Made by a program: the position numbers and the translations under genes
Assembly (NCBI GenBank): GCA_016213105.1
Contig: JACRBN010000002.1
Coordinates: 62,001-126,000, forward strand
Reading direction: 5' to 3'
Length of the DNA: 64,000 nucleotides
Origin: Chloroflexota bacterium
GTDB lineage: Bacteria; Chloroflexota; Anaerolineae; Anaerolineales; Villigracilaceae
In this document: piece by piece, positions 33,969 to 42,233 of the stretch
Numbering within the stretch: the first letter of the stretch is position 1
Layout of the letters: the number at the start of each line of letters is the position of its first letter
Notes under the pieces: model-generated
What the model saw: only the letters and a program-made list of their open reading frames with translations
What the model was told of the DNA's origin: nothing
Databases searched by the model: none

Positions 33969-34895
33969 TTACCACTCTTTGACCCACGGTTCATTCAAAT
34001 CGTACTCGGTAAATCCCATCGAGGCGTACAACGCGCCCGCGCCTTCCGAGTACGAACTGACCGCGCACAGCGTTGCGCCCAGGTCGCGCACGCGGCGCAG
34101 GCCTTCGGCCATGAGGGCCTTGCCCAGTCCCTTGCGCTGATGGTCGGGATTTGTCCCGACAGGCTCGAAGGCGGCAGTGCGGGTGACGTCATCGAACCAG
34201 AGCGTGCAGAAGGCGGCGAACTCGCCGTTGGAAGCCACGGCCACCAGGTCGAGGTCGCGGCGGTAGAGCGTGGCGCGCTGAACGTTGCGGTACCAGGCCC
34301 AGCCTTCGTATTTGTCGTCGGGTTCATCGGGATGAAAGGCCCGCCACGAGACCCAACTGCGGGCGGGGAGCTCGCTCTCGTCGCCCAGCGCGCGGAGGGT
34401 GTAGCCCTCGGGAATGTTCATTTCGGGGATGGGCAGGCGCATATCCCGTCGGCGCTGATATTCGGGATGTTTTCCCTTCGTGTAACCGCGACGAGTGAGC
34501 AGGTCCTGCCGCAAGGGATCGGCGGCGTGCGCCCAGAGGTGGAGCCGCTGCCGCCCCTCGGGCTGGGTGGTGGCGATTTGCGTCTCCGCCACCGACATCA
34601 TTTCCACTTCGAGTTCGGGCGTGCGGAAGTTGGGGTGCACCTGTAAAAAGGTCTCGCCTGGCCCGTCGGGATGCAGCGCCGCCACGAGTTTGCCGTCCGC
34701 TGTTTCCCACAGGAAGACAGCGGCCTCCAGGTTGAACTTGAAGATATTCTCGTTGACGTGCCAGCGCCAGTAGTCCCAGCGATACAGCGGCCACGAAAAT
34801 TCATGCCGGTCGTTCAGGAGAAATACTTCACGCAGGAATTGGCGCATCTTCCAGTGGTCGTCGTCGCGTTGGTATTTTCGCATGGTCAGTTTCAT
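33969..34895 (-). CDS. GNAT N-acetyltransferase
   Basis: 308 residues from ATG 34895 (MKLTMRKYQR), chosen because CAGGAG lies just upstream on the minus strand; an in-frame ATG at 34913 is possible. The C-terminal GNAT core has AAFEPVGTNPDHQRKGLGKA (acetyl-CoA binding, QRKGLG) and GATLCAVSSYSEGAGALYASMGF. The N-terminal half has a degenerate acetyltransferase fold. The substrate is unknown. A conserved bipartite element and possible promoter (34936-34979 region) lie upstream. Confidence 0.85.
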   Translation of the reverse strand: MKLTMRKYQRDDDHWKMRQFLREVFLLNDRHEFSWPLYRWDYWRWHVNENIFKFNLEAAVFLWETADGKLVAALHPDGPGETFLQVHPNFRTPELEVEMMSVAETQIATTQPEGRQRLHLWAHAADPLRQDLLTRRGYTKGKHPEYQRRRDMRLPIPEMNIPEGYTLRALGDESELPARSWVSWRAFHPDEPDDKYEGWAWYRNVQRATLYRRDLDLVAVASNGEFAAFCTLWFDDVTRTAAFEPVGTNPDHQRKGLGKALMAEGLRRVRDLGATLCAVSSYSEGAGALYASMGFTEYDLNEPWVKEW

Positions 34896-34935
34896 GGTTG
34901 GCTCCTGGTCCAAGGATAGTCCCGCTTAAAGGAAA

Positions 34936-34979
34936 ACTCCCCCGCCTCGGGGGGAGTTTGGCACTGGTCAAGTGGACAG
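34936..34979 (-). promoter_or_regulatory. Shared upstream element, copy A (before GNAT 34895)
   Basis: Read on the minus strand: CTGTCCACTTGACCAGT, then a palindrome AACTCCCCC-CGAGG-CGGGGGAGTT followed by TTCC. About 21 bases after GAG of the right arm comes TATCCT. The start codon of the GNAT gene is about 40 bases from the palindrome. The preceding gene (35555-34986) ends just before it, so here it could also act as a terminator. Confidence 0.6.
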
Positions 34980-34985
34980 GTGCTG

Positions 34986-35555
34986 TCAAGCCATCCCCAG
35001 CGGCATCACGCGCTGGACGATGAAGGAACTGATGGTGATGGGCCGGTCCGCATAGTAGAACAAGGCCAGGTGTGTTGCGCGGAAGGAGAGTTTCAGGCTT
35101 TTGTCAGCCAGGCTATCGAAGTAGGCCTTGTACGGGTTGAACGCGCCGACCTTGCCCAACTCCACGGTCAGGTGGAAGCGATACTCGTCGCCATCGTGCG
35201 GCGCGGATGGATCTTTCACGATCTCGCGCAATTCGTGGTTGATCTGGCTGTGCAGGGCGCGCAGTGTCGGCGTCTCGATCACGTTGAATCCGAGGATACT
35301 GTACTCGTCCCAGGCCGAGTAATAGACTGAGTCCAGCGCCACGTCGAGCGGGGCTGTCCGCCCGGCAATGGAGTCGAACCAGGCTTCAAGGCGATCCAGA
35401 TCTTCGAAAGTGAAGGGCTGCTTCAGGCTGACGTGCAAGGGCAGCAGGGAACCGAGGAATTCCATGTCGGCTTGCCGCTGGCTCATCTCGAAGACCATGC
35501 GCCTGGCGAGGTTTTGTGTCGGGTAATCGGCGAGCAATGCGATTGCAGCTTTCAT
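34986..35555 (-). CDS. 2H phosphoesterase, 2'-5' RNA ligase (LigT/YjcG) family
   Basis: 189 residues from ATG 35555 (MKAAIALLADYP). The longer open frame overlaps the methyltransferase gene in another frame. Two HxS/T motifs characteristic of 2H phosphoesterases are visible: LHVSLKQPF (about 38-46) and FHLTVELG (about 125-132). Such enzymes hydrolyse cyclic phosphodiesters or 2'-5' linkages in RNA or nucleotides. The physiological substrate is not predictable. It follows the methyltransferase by 13 bases. Confidence 0.85.
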   Translation of the reverse strand: MKAAIALLADYPTQNLARRMVFEMSQRQADMEFLGSLLPLHVSLKQPFTFEDLDRLEAWFDSIAGRTAPLDVALDSVYYSAWDEYSILGFNVIETPTLRALHSQINHELREIVKDPSAPHDGDEYRFHLTVELGKVGAFNPYKAYFDSLADKSLKLSFRATHLALFYYADRPITISSFIVQRVMPLGMA

Positions 35556-35568
35556 GTTGCCTGCCTGT

Positions 35569-36420
35569 TTATGACCCAACTTTTGCCGAGGCGATGGCAT
35601 ACCCGTAGGCCACCGTGCGGCTGGAGTTGGTTCCGTGGAAGTAGGTATCGTGCAGGAATTTGCAGTCGGCATCCTGGATATCAGTGAAGCCGCGTTGTTC
35701 CAGGAACCCGGTCATTGTGCCTTCCGGGATGCCAAACACGAGCGACTCCCCGCTGGCCCAGCGCCTTGACCGCATATTCGATACTTCCCCGCGCTTGATG
35801 GTGCCGTCCAGCAAGGTTGGATACATGTAATCGAATATGACCGAACTGCCAGCAGGGGAGTGATCGGCTATAAAGGCCAGGGTCGAATCCACGGCTTCAG
35901 GAGTCAGATATTGCGTCACACCCTGCCAGATGAACAGGGTTTTGCGCGACTCGTCATATCCGCTTTCGAGCAGGCGCTGCTCCAGGGTCTGGGTGTTGAA
36001 ATCCACTGCGACGTAGGTCACGTGCGCGGGGAATTGTCCCAGCACCTTTCTGACCTTTTCGATCTTGCTGTGCTGGGAAGCGGGATGATCCACTTCGAAA
36101 ACGCGCAACTGCTTGAGCTCATCGAAGCGATAGGCGCGCGCATCCAACCCCGCGCCGAGGATGACCACCTGTTCCACACCGGTTTGAATCTGCGCCTTGA
36201 GGAACTCGTCGATGTGACGCTCACGCACAGTCAGGAAACCCATCACGCCCGGGCCTTTCCGTTCGCTGAAGCCCAGGTCGTTGAAAAAACTCACCAGGCC
36301 GTAGAGAAATCTGCTGACGAACTGGCGCGCATACGGGTCGTAGCAGATACGCTCGTTCTCAGACTTTTCCGATTCAATTCCGCGCACAATGGCGGTCATA
36401 CTGGTTTGATTTTTTCTCAT
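35569..36420 (-). CDS. SAM-dependent methyltransferase, LCMT/TIGR00027-like
   Basis: 283 residues. N-terminal YDPYARQFVSRFL, SAM-binding VVILGAGLDARAYRF (about 87-101), VFEVDHPASQHSKIEKV with the acidic ribose-binding residue, VAVDFNTQTL, and FIWQGVTQYLTPEAVDSTL are diagnostic for the leucine carboxyl methyltransferase-related family, often found near polyketide or unknown secondary-metabolite genes. The substrate is unknown. It starts 3 bases after the stop of the SRPBCC gene, with AAGGAAA as ribosome site. Confidence 0.9.
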   Translation of the reverse strand: MRKNQTSMTAIVRGIESEKSENERICYDPYARQFVSRFLYGLVSFFNDLGFSERKGPGVMGFLTVRERHIDEFLKAQIQTGVEQVVILGAGLDARAYRFDELKQLRVFEVDHPASQHSKIEKVRKVLGQFPAHVTYVAVDFNTQTLEQRLLESGYDESRKTLFIWQGVTQYLTPEAVDSTLAFIADHSPAGSSVIFDYMYPTLLDGTIKRGEVSNMRSRRWASGESLVFGIPEGTMTGFLEQRGFTDIQDADCKFLHDTYFHGTNSSRTVAYGYAIASAKVGS

Positions 36421-36423
36421 CGT

Positions 36424-37050
36424 TCATTTTCCTTGTGTCATGCTCTCTGCGCGTGCCTTCACACCAAGCAGCAGGCCGCGTTCCATCACAAAGACACCGG
36501 GGTGAATCATATCCCAAAATCCGCCGACCATCATGGTGCGCGTGCGCAGGATCAGGCGCGTGGAGCCGTCTGCCTGCGGGATGAGGACAAACTGCCACAG
36601 GTCGACCCATTCGCCGTTTTCCTGGTGTCCCATCACGATGGCCTGGTTGGGAACGATCTGCGCGACAACATACGCGGGCGGGACGCCGTTGGGACACATC
36701 TCGACCTTGTCGCCAACTTTCAGTTCCTGCCATTCATCGTGGATGCGGTCGGCGTTGACCAGCGGGCAGCCGATCAGCGTTTCGAAGGCGGTGTAGCTGT
36801 ACAATCCGCCCTTGCCCGCGCCCAATTGCACCAGCCAGGGATAGATCTGTTCGGGGCTGGCCTGGATGGTCACGGCGCGGTTGACGAAGCTGGCAGGCGC
36901 GGGCACGAGTTCATCGCCCGGGTAGGCCGCCTTGATCTCTGCGTCGTTCGCGCCCCAGCGGTCCATCCACGGGGTGAGCAGGATGACAGCAATGACGGCC
37001 AGCACGGCCAGGGCGATCAGGATCCCGAGGAATTTCAGGAATTTTTTCAT
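36424..37050 (-). CDS. Membrane-anchored SRPBCC-like protein
   Basis: 208 residues. One N-terminal membrane helix (KFLGILIALAVLAVIAVILL), then a START/SRPBCC-like fold: RAVTIQASPEQIYPWLVQLGAGKGGLYSYTAFE (about 59-91), VPNQAIVMGHQENG and the beta strand STRLILRTR. Such domains bind hydrophobic ligands; the family is poorly characterised. It heads the run SRPBCC-methyltransferase-2H phosphoesterase-GNAT-GNAT. AGAAGGAAA precedes the ATG. Confidence 0.8.
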   Translation of the reverse strand: MKKFLKFLGILIALAVLAVIAVILLTPWMDRWGANDAEIKAAYPGDELVPAPASFVNRAVTIQASPEQIYPWLVQLGAGKGGLYSYTAFETLIGCPLVNADRIHDEWQELKVGDKVEMCPNGVPPAYVVAQIVPNQAIVMGHQENGEWVDLWQFVLIPQADGSTRLILRTRTMMVGGFWDMIHPGVFVMERGLLLGVKARAESMTQGK

Positions 37051-37103
37051 GGTTGTTTCCTTCTGAATTTTTATGAAGTCATTGTATGGCCCTCAAAACA
37101 AAA

Positions 37104-37153
37104 ACTCCCCCGCCAAGGGGGGAGTTGGAGAACTGGTCAAGTGGATAGGCTGG
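37104..37153 (-). promoter_or_regulatory. Shared upstream element, copy B (before SRPBCC 37050)
   Basis: Read on the minus strand: CTATCCACTTGACCAGT, TCTCC, then AACTCCCCC-CTTGG-CGGGGGAGTT followed by TTTGTTTTG. TACAAT lies 21 bases after GAG of the right arm. The T-rich tail makes this copy terminator-like for the CPBP gene that ends at 37233. Confidence 0.6.
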
Positions 37154-37232
37154 GCATTGTCGGGTCAGTGGTGTCCTGTGTGTTGAAAACCGTGGAAGCG
37201 GGAGTGCATCCAGTTTGGAGCCAGGGGAGAAT

Positions 37233-38345
37233 CTACTCCGTTGCTTTCCAGATCGGGTCGCGCAGGATCAACACGACCACCAGTGCTGCCAGCAGCAGGC
37301 CCGGCAGCCCCATCCCAAAGGAGTACAACCTGTTGATGGGCGTAACCGCTGCCATGAGAAAGAAACTGAGCGCCTGATTGTTGAGCGCGTGCAGATAAGC
37401 CGCCGTCCAGACGCCCTTGGATTTGAAGACGGCGTAGGCCAGGAAGTACGCCAGGACGATGCAGTATGCCACCATCATCAGAGAGCCGAGCACCGGCTGG
37501 CCCGGGTAGTTGTAGCCCATCCAAATCATGGGCCAGTGCCAGATACCCCAGATCACGCCCAGCAGGAAGACGCCGCGCACACGCCCAAGCTTGATCAATT
37601 CGCTTTGCAGGAATCCGCGCCAGCCGTATTCCTCACCGAAGGTGATGATCAACCCAAGGAAGGGACCGATCACCACGGTGTTGAGCGCCATGGTCAGGTA
37701 GAGCGCAAAGGTGGGCATATTGGCGGCGGCCAATTGCGGGTAAGTCGCTTTCAGGTCAACGAGTGTGCCCAGCTTGAAAACATAGTTGAGCCAGCTTTGG
37801 AGCGCGAAGAAAGCCACCAAGCCCAGACCGTATCCAAACCAGATGCGCGCCCTGCCTCCAGCCATGCCCGCATCCACGAAGGCATTCCTGCCGCCTTTCA
37901 CGCGCAGGACGATCAGCAGGATCAGTCCCAGAAGGTTGGGGATGAGCAAAACGGCGGCAAGCGTGGTGGTCAGGTCGGGCTGGACCAGACTGACGATGGC
38001 GCCTGCCACATACAGTCCCGTCAGCAGGAGATAGAAGTAAACGAACCAGCGCGAGACGCCGCGATTGGTGCGGTAAAAGATCGGGCTGTCTTGGAAGAAA
38101 AATGCGCCTAACAGCATGGCCGAAAAGGCGGGCAGGAGCATTTGGAGTTGCAGCAGCAGCGCGGCGCTGGGGGAGGTCAGTCCGCCAGCCAGGTAGAGTC
38201 CCAGGTCCAGCAGCCACGTCAACCCGAATGCCAGGCCGAGGAACCAGGCAACCCGCAACCCATTGAAGGGCTGCGCGGTGATGCGGGTTTCGGAAGGCGT
38301 TTTCGGCATTTCCTGTTCAGGATTGAAGGAAGTTTGTGTGTTCAT
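37233..38345 (-). CDS. CPBP-family intramembrane metalloprotease (Abi-like)
   Basis: 370 residues from ATG 38345 (MNTQTSFNPEQEM); the upstream part of the frame looks non-coding. About eight membrane segments. The CPBP motifs are visible: TFGEEYGWRGFLQSEL (EExxxR, about 237-246), FLLGVIWGIWHWPMIW (the FxxxH motif in WGIWHWP) and a late N/H-containing AYLHALNNQAL. Family members are Rce1-like endopeptidases that process prenylated or bacteriocin-related peptides. The target here is unknown. Confidence 0.88.
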   Translation of the reverse strand: MNTQTSFNPEQEMPKTPSETRITAQPFNGLRVAWFLGLAFGLTWLLDLGLYLAGGLTSPSAALLLQLQMLLPAFSAMLLGAFFFQDSPIFYRTNRGVSRWFVYFYLLLTGLYVAGAIVSLVQPDLTTTLAAVLLIPNLLGLILLIVLRVKGGRNAFVDAGMAGGRARIWFGYGLGLVAFFALQSWLNYVFKLGTLVDLKATYPQLAAANMPTFALYLTMALNTVVIGPFLGLIITFGEEYGWRGFLQSELIKLGRVRGVFLLGVIWGIWHWPMIWMGYNYPGQPVLGSLMMVAYCIVLAYFLAYAVFKSKGVWTAAYLHALNNQALSFFLMAAVTPINRLYSFGMGLPGLLLAALVVVLILRDPIWKATE

Positions 38346-38597
38346 TGGATTCTCTTTTCGTTTTATCATCCGTGTTTCAGCCTGCGCCGATGTTGATTGC
38401 ATGATGACAGGCATCCTGCGAAACATGGGCTTTCTCTCGGATGAACTTGGTGTTGTAGAAATTCTCTCGAAGATATGGCGTCACGCTGTGGGCGTGTTTT
38501 TACAGCGGAAGAGTCTCACATTTTGGTGGCAGGGATGTTTCCCTTGGCTCCGCATGACAACTTTGAGGGACTTACAGTATAGCCCAGGAAATATCCA

Positions 38598-38625
38598 GGC
38601 CCCCGCCGCGGGGGAGGCTGAAACG
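38598..38625 (-). promoter_or_regulatory. GC-rich hairpin upstream of the CPBP gene
   Basis: On the minus strand CCCCCGC/GCGGGGG within CCTCCCCCGCGGCGGGGG, preceded by CCTGACCCGTTT. It is a divergent relative of the shared element copies A-D, about 250 bases from the CPBP start, and follows directly after the stop of the 38628-38921 gene. The 250 bases between it and the CPBP start hold another repeat-like stretch (GTCATGCGGAGCCAAGGGAA, about 38537-38556) and nothing coding that I recognise. Confidence 0.4.
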
Positions 38626-38627
38626 GG

Positions 38628-38921
38628 TCAGGCATGGGCGGGACCCAGCAGGCGGGCCAGCCCCTTGAACACGAACCAGGTGCATAGCCCGCCCAGCAGG
38701 CCGATACCCGACAGCAGGATGGCTTCGAAGCTCGTGTCGATCTGCCAGGTGAAGAAGTTGACGGTATACCAGCCGATCATCACGCCCAGAGGGGTGAGGA
38801 GCAGGGTCAGGCTGAACATGACCAGCGCAATGATGATGGCAAGCGCGATCAGGCACAGGAACAATTTGGTCAGGTATAACAGGTTGCCGGGCAGGTTTGT
38901 TTTATTGTGAAGTGTGTCCAT
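38628..38921 (-). CDS. Small membrane protein, unknown function
   Basis: 97 residues with two hydrophobic segments (LFLCLIALAIIIALVMFSLTLLLTPLGVMIGW and LLSGIGLLGGLCTWFVFKGL). I do not recognise a family. It follows the 284-residue membrane protein by 3 bases and likely forms an operon with it. It has no strong ribosome site, so translation may be coupled to the upstream gene. Confidence 0.6.
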   Translation of the reverse strand: MDTLHNKTNLPGNLLYLTKLFLCLIALAIIIALVMFSLTLLLTPLGVMIGWYTVNFFTWQIDTSFEAILLSGIGLLGGLCTWFVFKGLARLLGPAHA

Positions 38922-38924
38922 GGA

Positions 38925-39779
38925 TTATTTCACGTTTCTGAGCATCACCACGGTCAGGACGAGATTCGCACTGGTGATGACGAGGAAGGGGATCATGATG
39001 CCGAGGCTGTCGGGTACGCCGCGCAGGGACATGTTGACGGCCATCGTGCTGACGCCCAGGCCGAGCGTCACGCCCTTGGTGAGCAGGATCGAAGCCAGCA
39101 GGTAGCCCCAGGCGCTGCGGCGCAGGAGCAGGACTCCGCCCAGGATGGCGGCGGGGGCGATCAGGCCCAGGTCCATGAACTGGATGACCAGCGTGGTGGT
39201 GTTTTCGAGGGCGGGATCCACGCCCTGTAGCAGCGGCGTGAGGATGCGTCCCAGCCAGGCCAGCGAGAGGAAGCCCGCCACCACGAACAACAGGGCGGCA
39301 ATCCATCCGCGCGGGAGCTTCTCCGAGAAGCGCGAGGGCAGGCTGGCCAGGTCGAAGGACATCATGCTCAAAATGAAGGCATACAGGCTGAGCGTGAAGA
39401 TGGCGACGTACACCAGGAAGATCGAATTATAGGATGCCAGCGTGGCCATCGACATGTAGGTGTAAAGGAAGAAGCCCAGCGTGCCCGTCAGCAGCAGGCG
39501 CCCGCGCAGGGAACCGCGGAAGGCCAGCCAGGTCGAGACAGCCAGCAGGGGCAGGCCCACGATCAGCGTGATCAGGTCATTGCCCTGCATCTGCGCGGCC
39601 GAGCTGACCGTGTCAAAGTAATACAGTCCCTGTCCGTTGAGGGTCACGGCTTCGCTGCGATGGTTGGTGTAGGCGAAGGGCTGACCGGGCGTCGGGTCGA
39701 AGAGGCCCAGTGCGGCGGCGAAAAGGGCGAGGATGCCGATAAGGGGGATCATCCATTTCAAGGTGGGTTGATGTTTCAT
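38925..39779 (-). CDS. Polytopic membrane protein, unknown function
   Basis: 284 residues. An N-terminal hydrophobic helix is followed by a short outside region (HRSEAVTLNGQGLYYFDTVS) and about six further helices. No catalytic motif is visible. AGGAG precedes the ATG. It shares an operon with the 97-residue protein and is preceded by copy C of the shared upstream element. Confidence 0.7.
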   Translation of the reverse strand: MKHQPTLKWMIPLIGILALFAAALGLFDPTPGQPFAYTNHRSEAVTLNGQGLYYFDTVSSAAQMQGNDLITLIVGLPLLAVSTWLAFRGSLRGRLLLTGTLGFFLYTYMSMATLASYNSIFLVYVAIFTLSLYAFILSMMSFDLASLPSRFSEKLPRGWIAALLFVVAGFLSLAWLGRILTPLLQGVDPALENTTTLVIQFMDLGLIAPAAILGGVLLLRRSAWGYLLASILLTKGVTLGLGVSTMAVNMSLRGVPDSLGIMIPFLVITSANLVLTVVMLRNVK

Positions 39780-39826
39780 GTGGACTCCTGAACGCCAACA
39801 TCATATCCGCTCGAAATCGAAACTAC

Positions 39827-39869
39827 CCCCGCCGTGGGGGGAGTTCGGCACTGGTCAACTGGACAGGTG
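39827..39869 (-). promoter_or_regulatory. Shared upstream element, copy C (before 39779)
   Basis: Minus strand: CCTGTCCAGTTGACCAGT, GCCG, AACTCCCCC-CACGG-CGGGGGTAGTT, then TATGAT 20 bases after TAG of the right arm. The gene on the other side is divergent, so this copy cannot be the terminator of an upstream co-directional gene. Confidence 0.6.
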
Positions 39870-39936
39870 GAGACCGCCGCCTGTCAACTGTGTGATGTCG
39901 GGCGGTTCGCAGGATGGGATAAATTTTTCATTCGCG

Positions 39937-39942
39937 TATAAT
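39937..39942 (+). promoter_or_regulatory. Probable -10 element of the liv operon
   Basis: A consensus TATAAT 65 bases before the ATG of the binding-protein gene. The -35 position (about 39914-39919, ATGGGA) is poor, so an activator may be needed. Confidence 0.45.
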
Positions 39943-40006
39943 ATAGCCTAAGTTTTTCGCCGTGTCCGAACGTTCATCCCGTTTTCGCCCAAAAGAGGAA
40001 TGCGTC

Positions 40007-41299
40007 ATGAATCGCAAGCTGTCCATCCTGGTTACCTTTTTTGCGCTCGCCAGCCTGGTGCTGGCTGCCTGCGCCCCCGGTTCTGTCGAGGCACCGCCCG
40101 TCGCGGATGGGTCCGATACGGAAAAGACCGTGGTGATTGGTTTTACCTCCTCCCTGACCGGGGCGCAGGAGGTGTCCTCGAAGCGCCAGGTGAACGGCCT
40201 GACCCTGTGGATGAACCAGGTCAACGCGGCTGGCGGCATCCATTTGAGCGATGGCACGGTGGTCAAATTCACCGCCCAGACCTACGATGACGAGTCCAAC
40301 AAGGAGCGCGTCCAGGAACTGTATACCCGCCTGATCACGGAGGACAACGCCGATTTCCTGATCAGCCCCTACTCCTCCGGCTTGACCGCGGCTGCGTCCA
40401 TCATCGCCGAACAGAACGGAAAGATCATGATCACGGCCGGGGCCGCTGAGGACGACGCCTACAAGACCGGCAACACCAGCCTGTTCCAACTTTACACGCC
40501 CGGCAGCCAGTACCTGCTCAGCACCGTGGACATGCTCAAGACCCTTGATCCCTCGGCCAGGGTCGCCATCGTCCACGAGAATGACAAGTTCTCCACCTCC
40601 GTGGTGGAGGGTCTCAAACCCTACCTGGAGTCGCAAGGCTTCGAGGTCGTCCTGGAGGAAGGCTACGCCTCGGACACCACCGACTTTGGCCCCGTGATCA
40701 ACAAGATTGTTGAATCGGGCGCCACGGTCCTGTTGGGCGGCGGCCATTACCCGGATGGCAGCACCTTTGCCCGCCAGTTGTACGAACGCAAGGCGGGACT
40801 GAAATTCATCTCCCTGCTGGTCGCGCCCGCCGATTCGAAATTCCCCGAGTTGGGCGAGGCGGCGCTGGGTGTGTCCACCTCCAGCCAGTGGGAGTTGAGC
40901 GCCACGCATACCCCCGAGGAAGCCGCCGCGCTTGGCAAGGAATGGTACGGTCCCAGCGGCCAGGAATTCGCCGACGCCTATCTGGCCCTGACCGGCGACA
41001 AGCCCACCTACCACGCCGCCGGCGGCTACCTGACCGGCCTGATCCTGCAAAAGGCCATCGAAGCCGCCGACTCGGTCGACCCCGATAAGGTGCGGGCGGC
41101 GCTGGAAGCCCTGGACATCTTCACCTTCTACGGCGGAATCAAGTTCGACACCCGTGCGGAGGCGCATGGCCTGCAGATCGGCCACGAGATGGTGGTGGCC
41201 CAATGGCAGAGGAACGACGCGGGCGAACTTGTCCGCCAGGTGATCTGGCCAGCCAACGTCGCCACCGCGGCCCCGCTCTATCCCATCCCCATGCCATAA
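40007..41299 (+). CDS. livJ: Branched-chain amino acid ABC transporter substrate-binding lipoprotein
   Basis: 430 residues from ATG 40007 (MNRKLSILVTFF), with AGAGGA upstream. Signal peptide with lipobox LAAC (Cys at about residue 22). The mature part begins VVIGFTSSLTGAQEVSSKRQ and continues GLTLWMNQVNAAGGI, a Leu/Ile/Val-binding type I fold, with SPYSSGLTAAASIIAEQNGK. It likely binds branched-chain amino acids or related amides; members of the family also bind urea or other small molecules. It is first of five co-directional genes. A strong hairpin separates it from the permease. Confidence 0.9.
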   Translation: MNRKLSILVTFFALASLVLAACAPGSVEAPPVADGSDTEKTVVIGFTSSLTGAQEVSSKRQVNGLTLWMNQVNAAGGIHLSDGTVVKFTAQTYDDESNKERVQELYTRLITEDNADFLISPYSSGLTAAASIIAEQNGKIMITAGAAEDDAYKTGNTSLFQLYTPGSQYLLSTVDMLKTLDPSARVAIVHENDKFSTSVVEGLKPYLESQGFEVVLEEGYASDTTDFGPVINKIVESGATVLLGGGHYPDGSTFARQLYERKAGLKFISLLVAPADSKFPELGEAALGVSTSSQWELSATHTPEEAAALGKEWYGPSGQEFADAYLALTGDKPTYHAAGGYLTGLILQKAIEAADSVDPDKVRAALEALDIFTFYGGIKFDTRAEAHGLQIGHEMVVAQWQRNDAGELVRQVIWPANVATAAPLYPIPMP

Positions 41300-41314
41300 T
41301 CATTGCGCAGCCCC

Positions 41315-41343
41315 GTCAGGGACAGGCCCAGCCTGTCCCTGAC
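41315..41343 (+). promoter_or_regulatory. Perfect hairpin between binding-protein and permease genes
   Basis: GTCAGGGACAGGC (41315-41327), loop CCA, GCCTGTCCCTGAC (41331-41343): 13 perfect pairs, no T-run. Probably a 3' stabiliser of the binding-protein message, giving unequal expression within the operon (inference). Confidence 0.65.
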
Positions 41344-41366
41344 ATATTTCTGAGCGAGAGTCGCGT

Positions 41367-42233
41367 ATGCAACAATTCAACCTGCTATTGGCCTCCCTGC
41401 CGGACGGCATCCTGTTGGGGTTCGTCTACGGGCTGGCGGCGATGGGATTAACCCTGATCTGGGGGGTGATGAACGTCATCAACCTGGCGCATGGCCCGAT
41501 CATTGCGCTGGGCATGTTCAGTACTTTTTTCGTCTACTCCAAACTCGGCCTGAATCCCTACCTGGGCGTGGTCCCGATCGCGTTGCTGGGATTGCTGTTT
41601 GGCATCCTGATCTATGCCGTGGCGGTGCATCGCGTGATCAACGCCCCGCACCTTTCGTCTCTGCTGGCGACTTTTTCGGTGAACATGATCATCATCGGTC
41701 TGGGAACCGCCGCCCTGACCACCTCGCCGTACAACGTGGACTTTTTTGCGGGCAGCCTCCAATTGGGATCGACGACCCTGTTGGGCACGCGCCTGATCGC
41801 GGCCTTCGTCACGCTACTGTTCACGGGCGGACTGTACTTCTTCCTGTACCGCACCCGGCCGGGCAAGCACATCCGCGCGGTGGCCAACAACCGCGCGGCG
41901 GCCGAACTGATGGGCATCCCCTCCACGCGCATCCTGGCCTTGAGCTTCGGCCTGGGCACCATGCTGGCGGCCGTCTCCGGGGCCTTGATTGCCACCTTCT
42001 TCCCGTTCAACATCCTTTCGGGCGGCGGATATGAATTGAAGAGTTTCGTCATCGGTGTGTTGGGCGGACTGGGCAACCCGATTGGCGCCCTATTCGGCGG
42101 CCTGATCCTGGGCATGCTGGAGGGCATCATCCCGGCCTTCCTGGAAACCTCCTGGGTGCCGGTGATCGAGTTCGGCCTGTTCGTCGCGATCCTGCTGGTG
42201 CGTCCCAACGGCCTGTTTGGAGCGAAGAAATGA
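41367..42233 (+). CDS. livH: Branched-chain amino acid ABC transporter permease LivH
   Basis: 288 residues, eight or so membrane helices. Signature YGLAAMGLTLIWGVMNVINLAHG near the N-terminus and RAVANNRAAAELMGIPSTRI (EAA-like loop, about 170-190). It forms the channel with LivM, whose start overlaps its stop by four bases. Confidence 0.93.
   Translation: MQQFNLLLASLPDGILLGFVYGLAAMGLTLIWGVMNVINLAHGPIIALGMFSTFFVYSKLGLNPYLGVVPIALLGLLFGILIYAVAVHRVINAPHLSSLLATFSVNMIIIGLGTAALTTSPYNVDFFAGSLQLGSTTLLGTRLIAAFVTLLFTGGLYFFLYRTRPGKHIRAVANNRAAAELMGIPSTRILALSFGLGTMLAAVSGALIATFFPFNILSGGGYELKSFVIGVLGGLGNPIGALFGGLILGMLEGIIPAFLETSWVPVIEFGLFVAILLVRPNGLFGAKK

Noticed and set aside
34936-34979. Interpreting the shared GC-rich palindromes only as terminators
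   Set aside because: Copies A and B have T-rich tails and could terminate, but copies C and D lie in divergent intergenic regions with no co-directional gene upstream, so termination alone cannot explain the set.
35860-37377. 505-codon plus-strand open frame across the methyltransferase and SRPBCC genes
   Set aside because: It spans two well-supported minus-strand genes and the shared upstream element; no motif or ribosome site.
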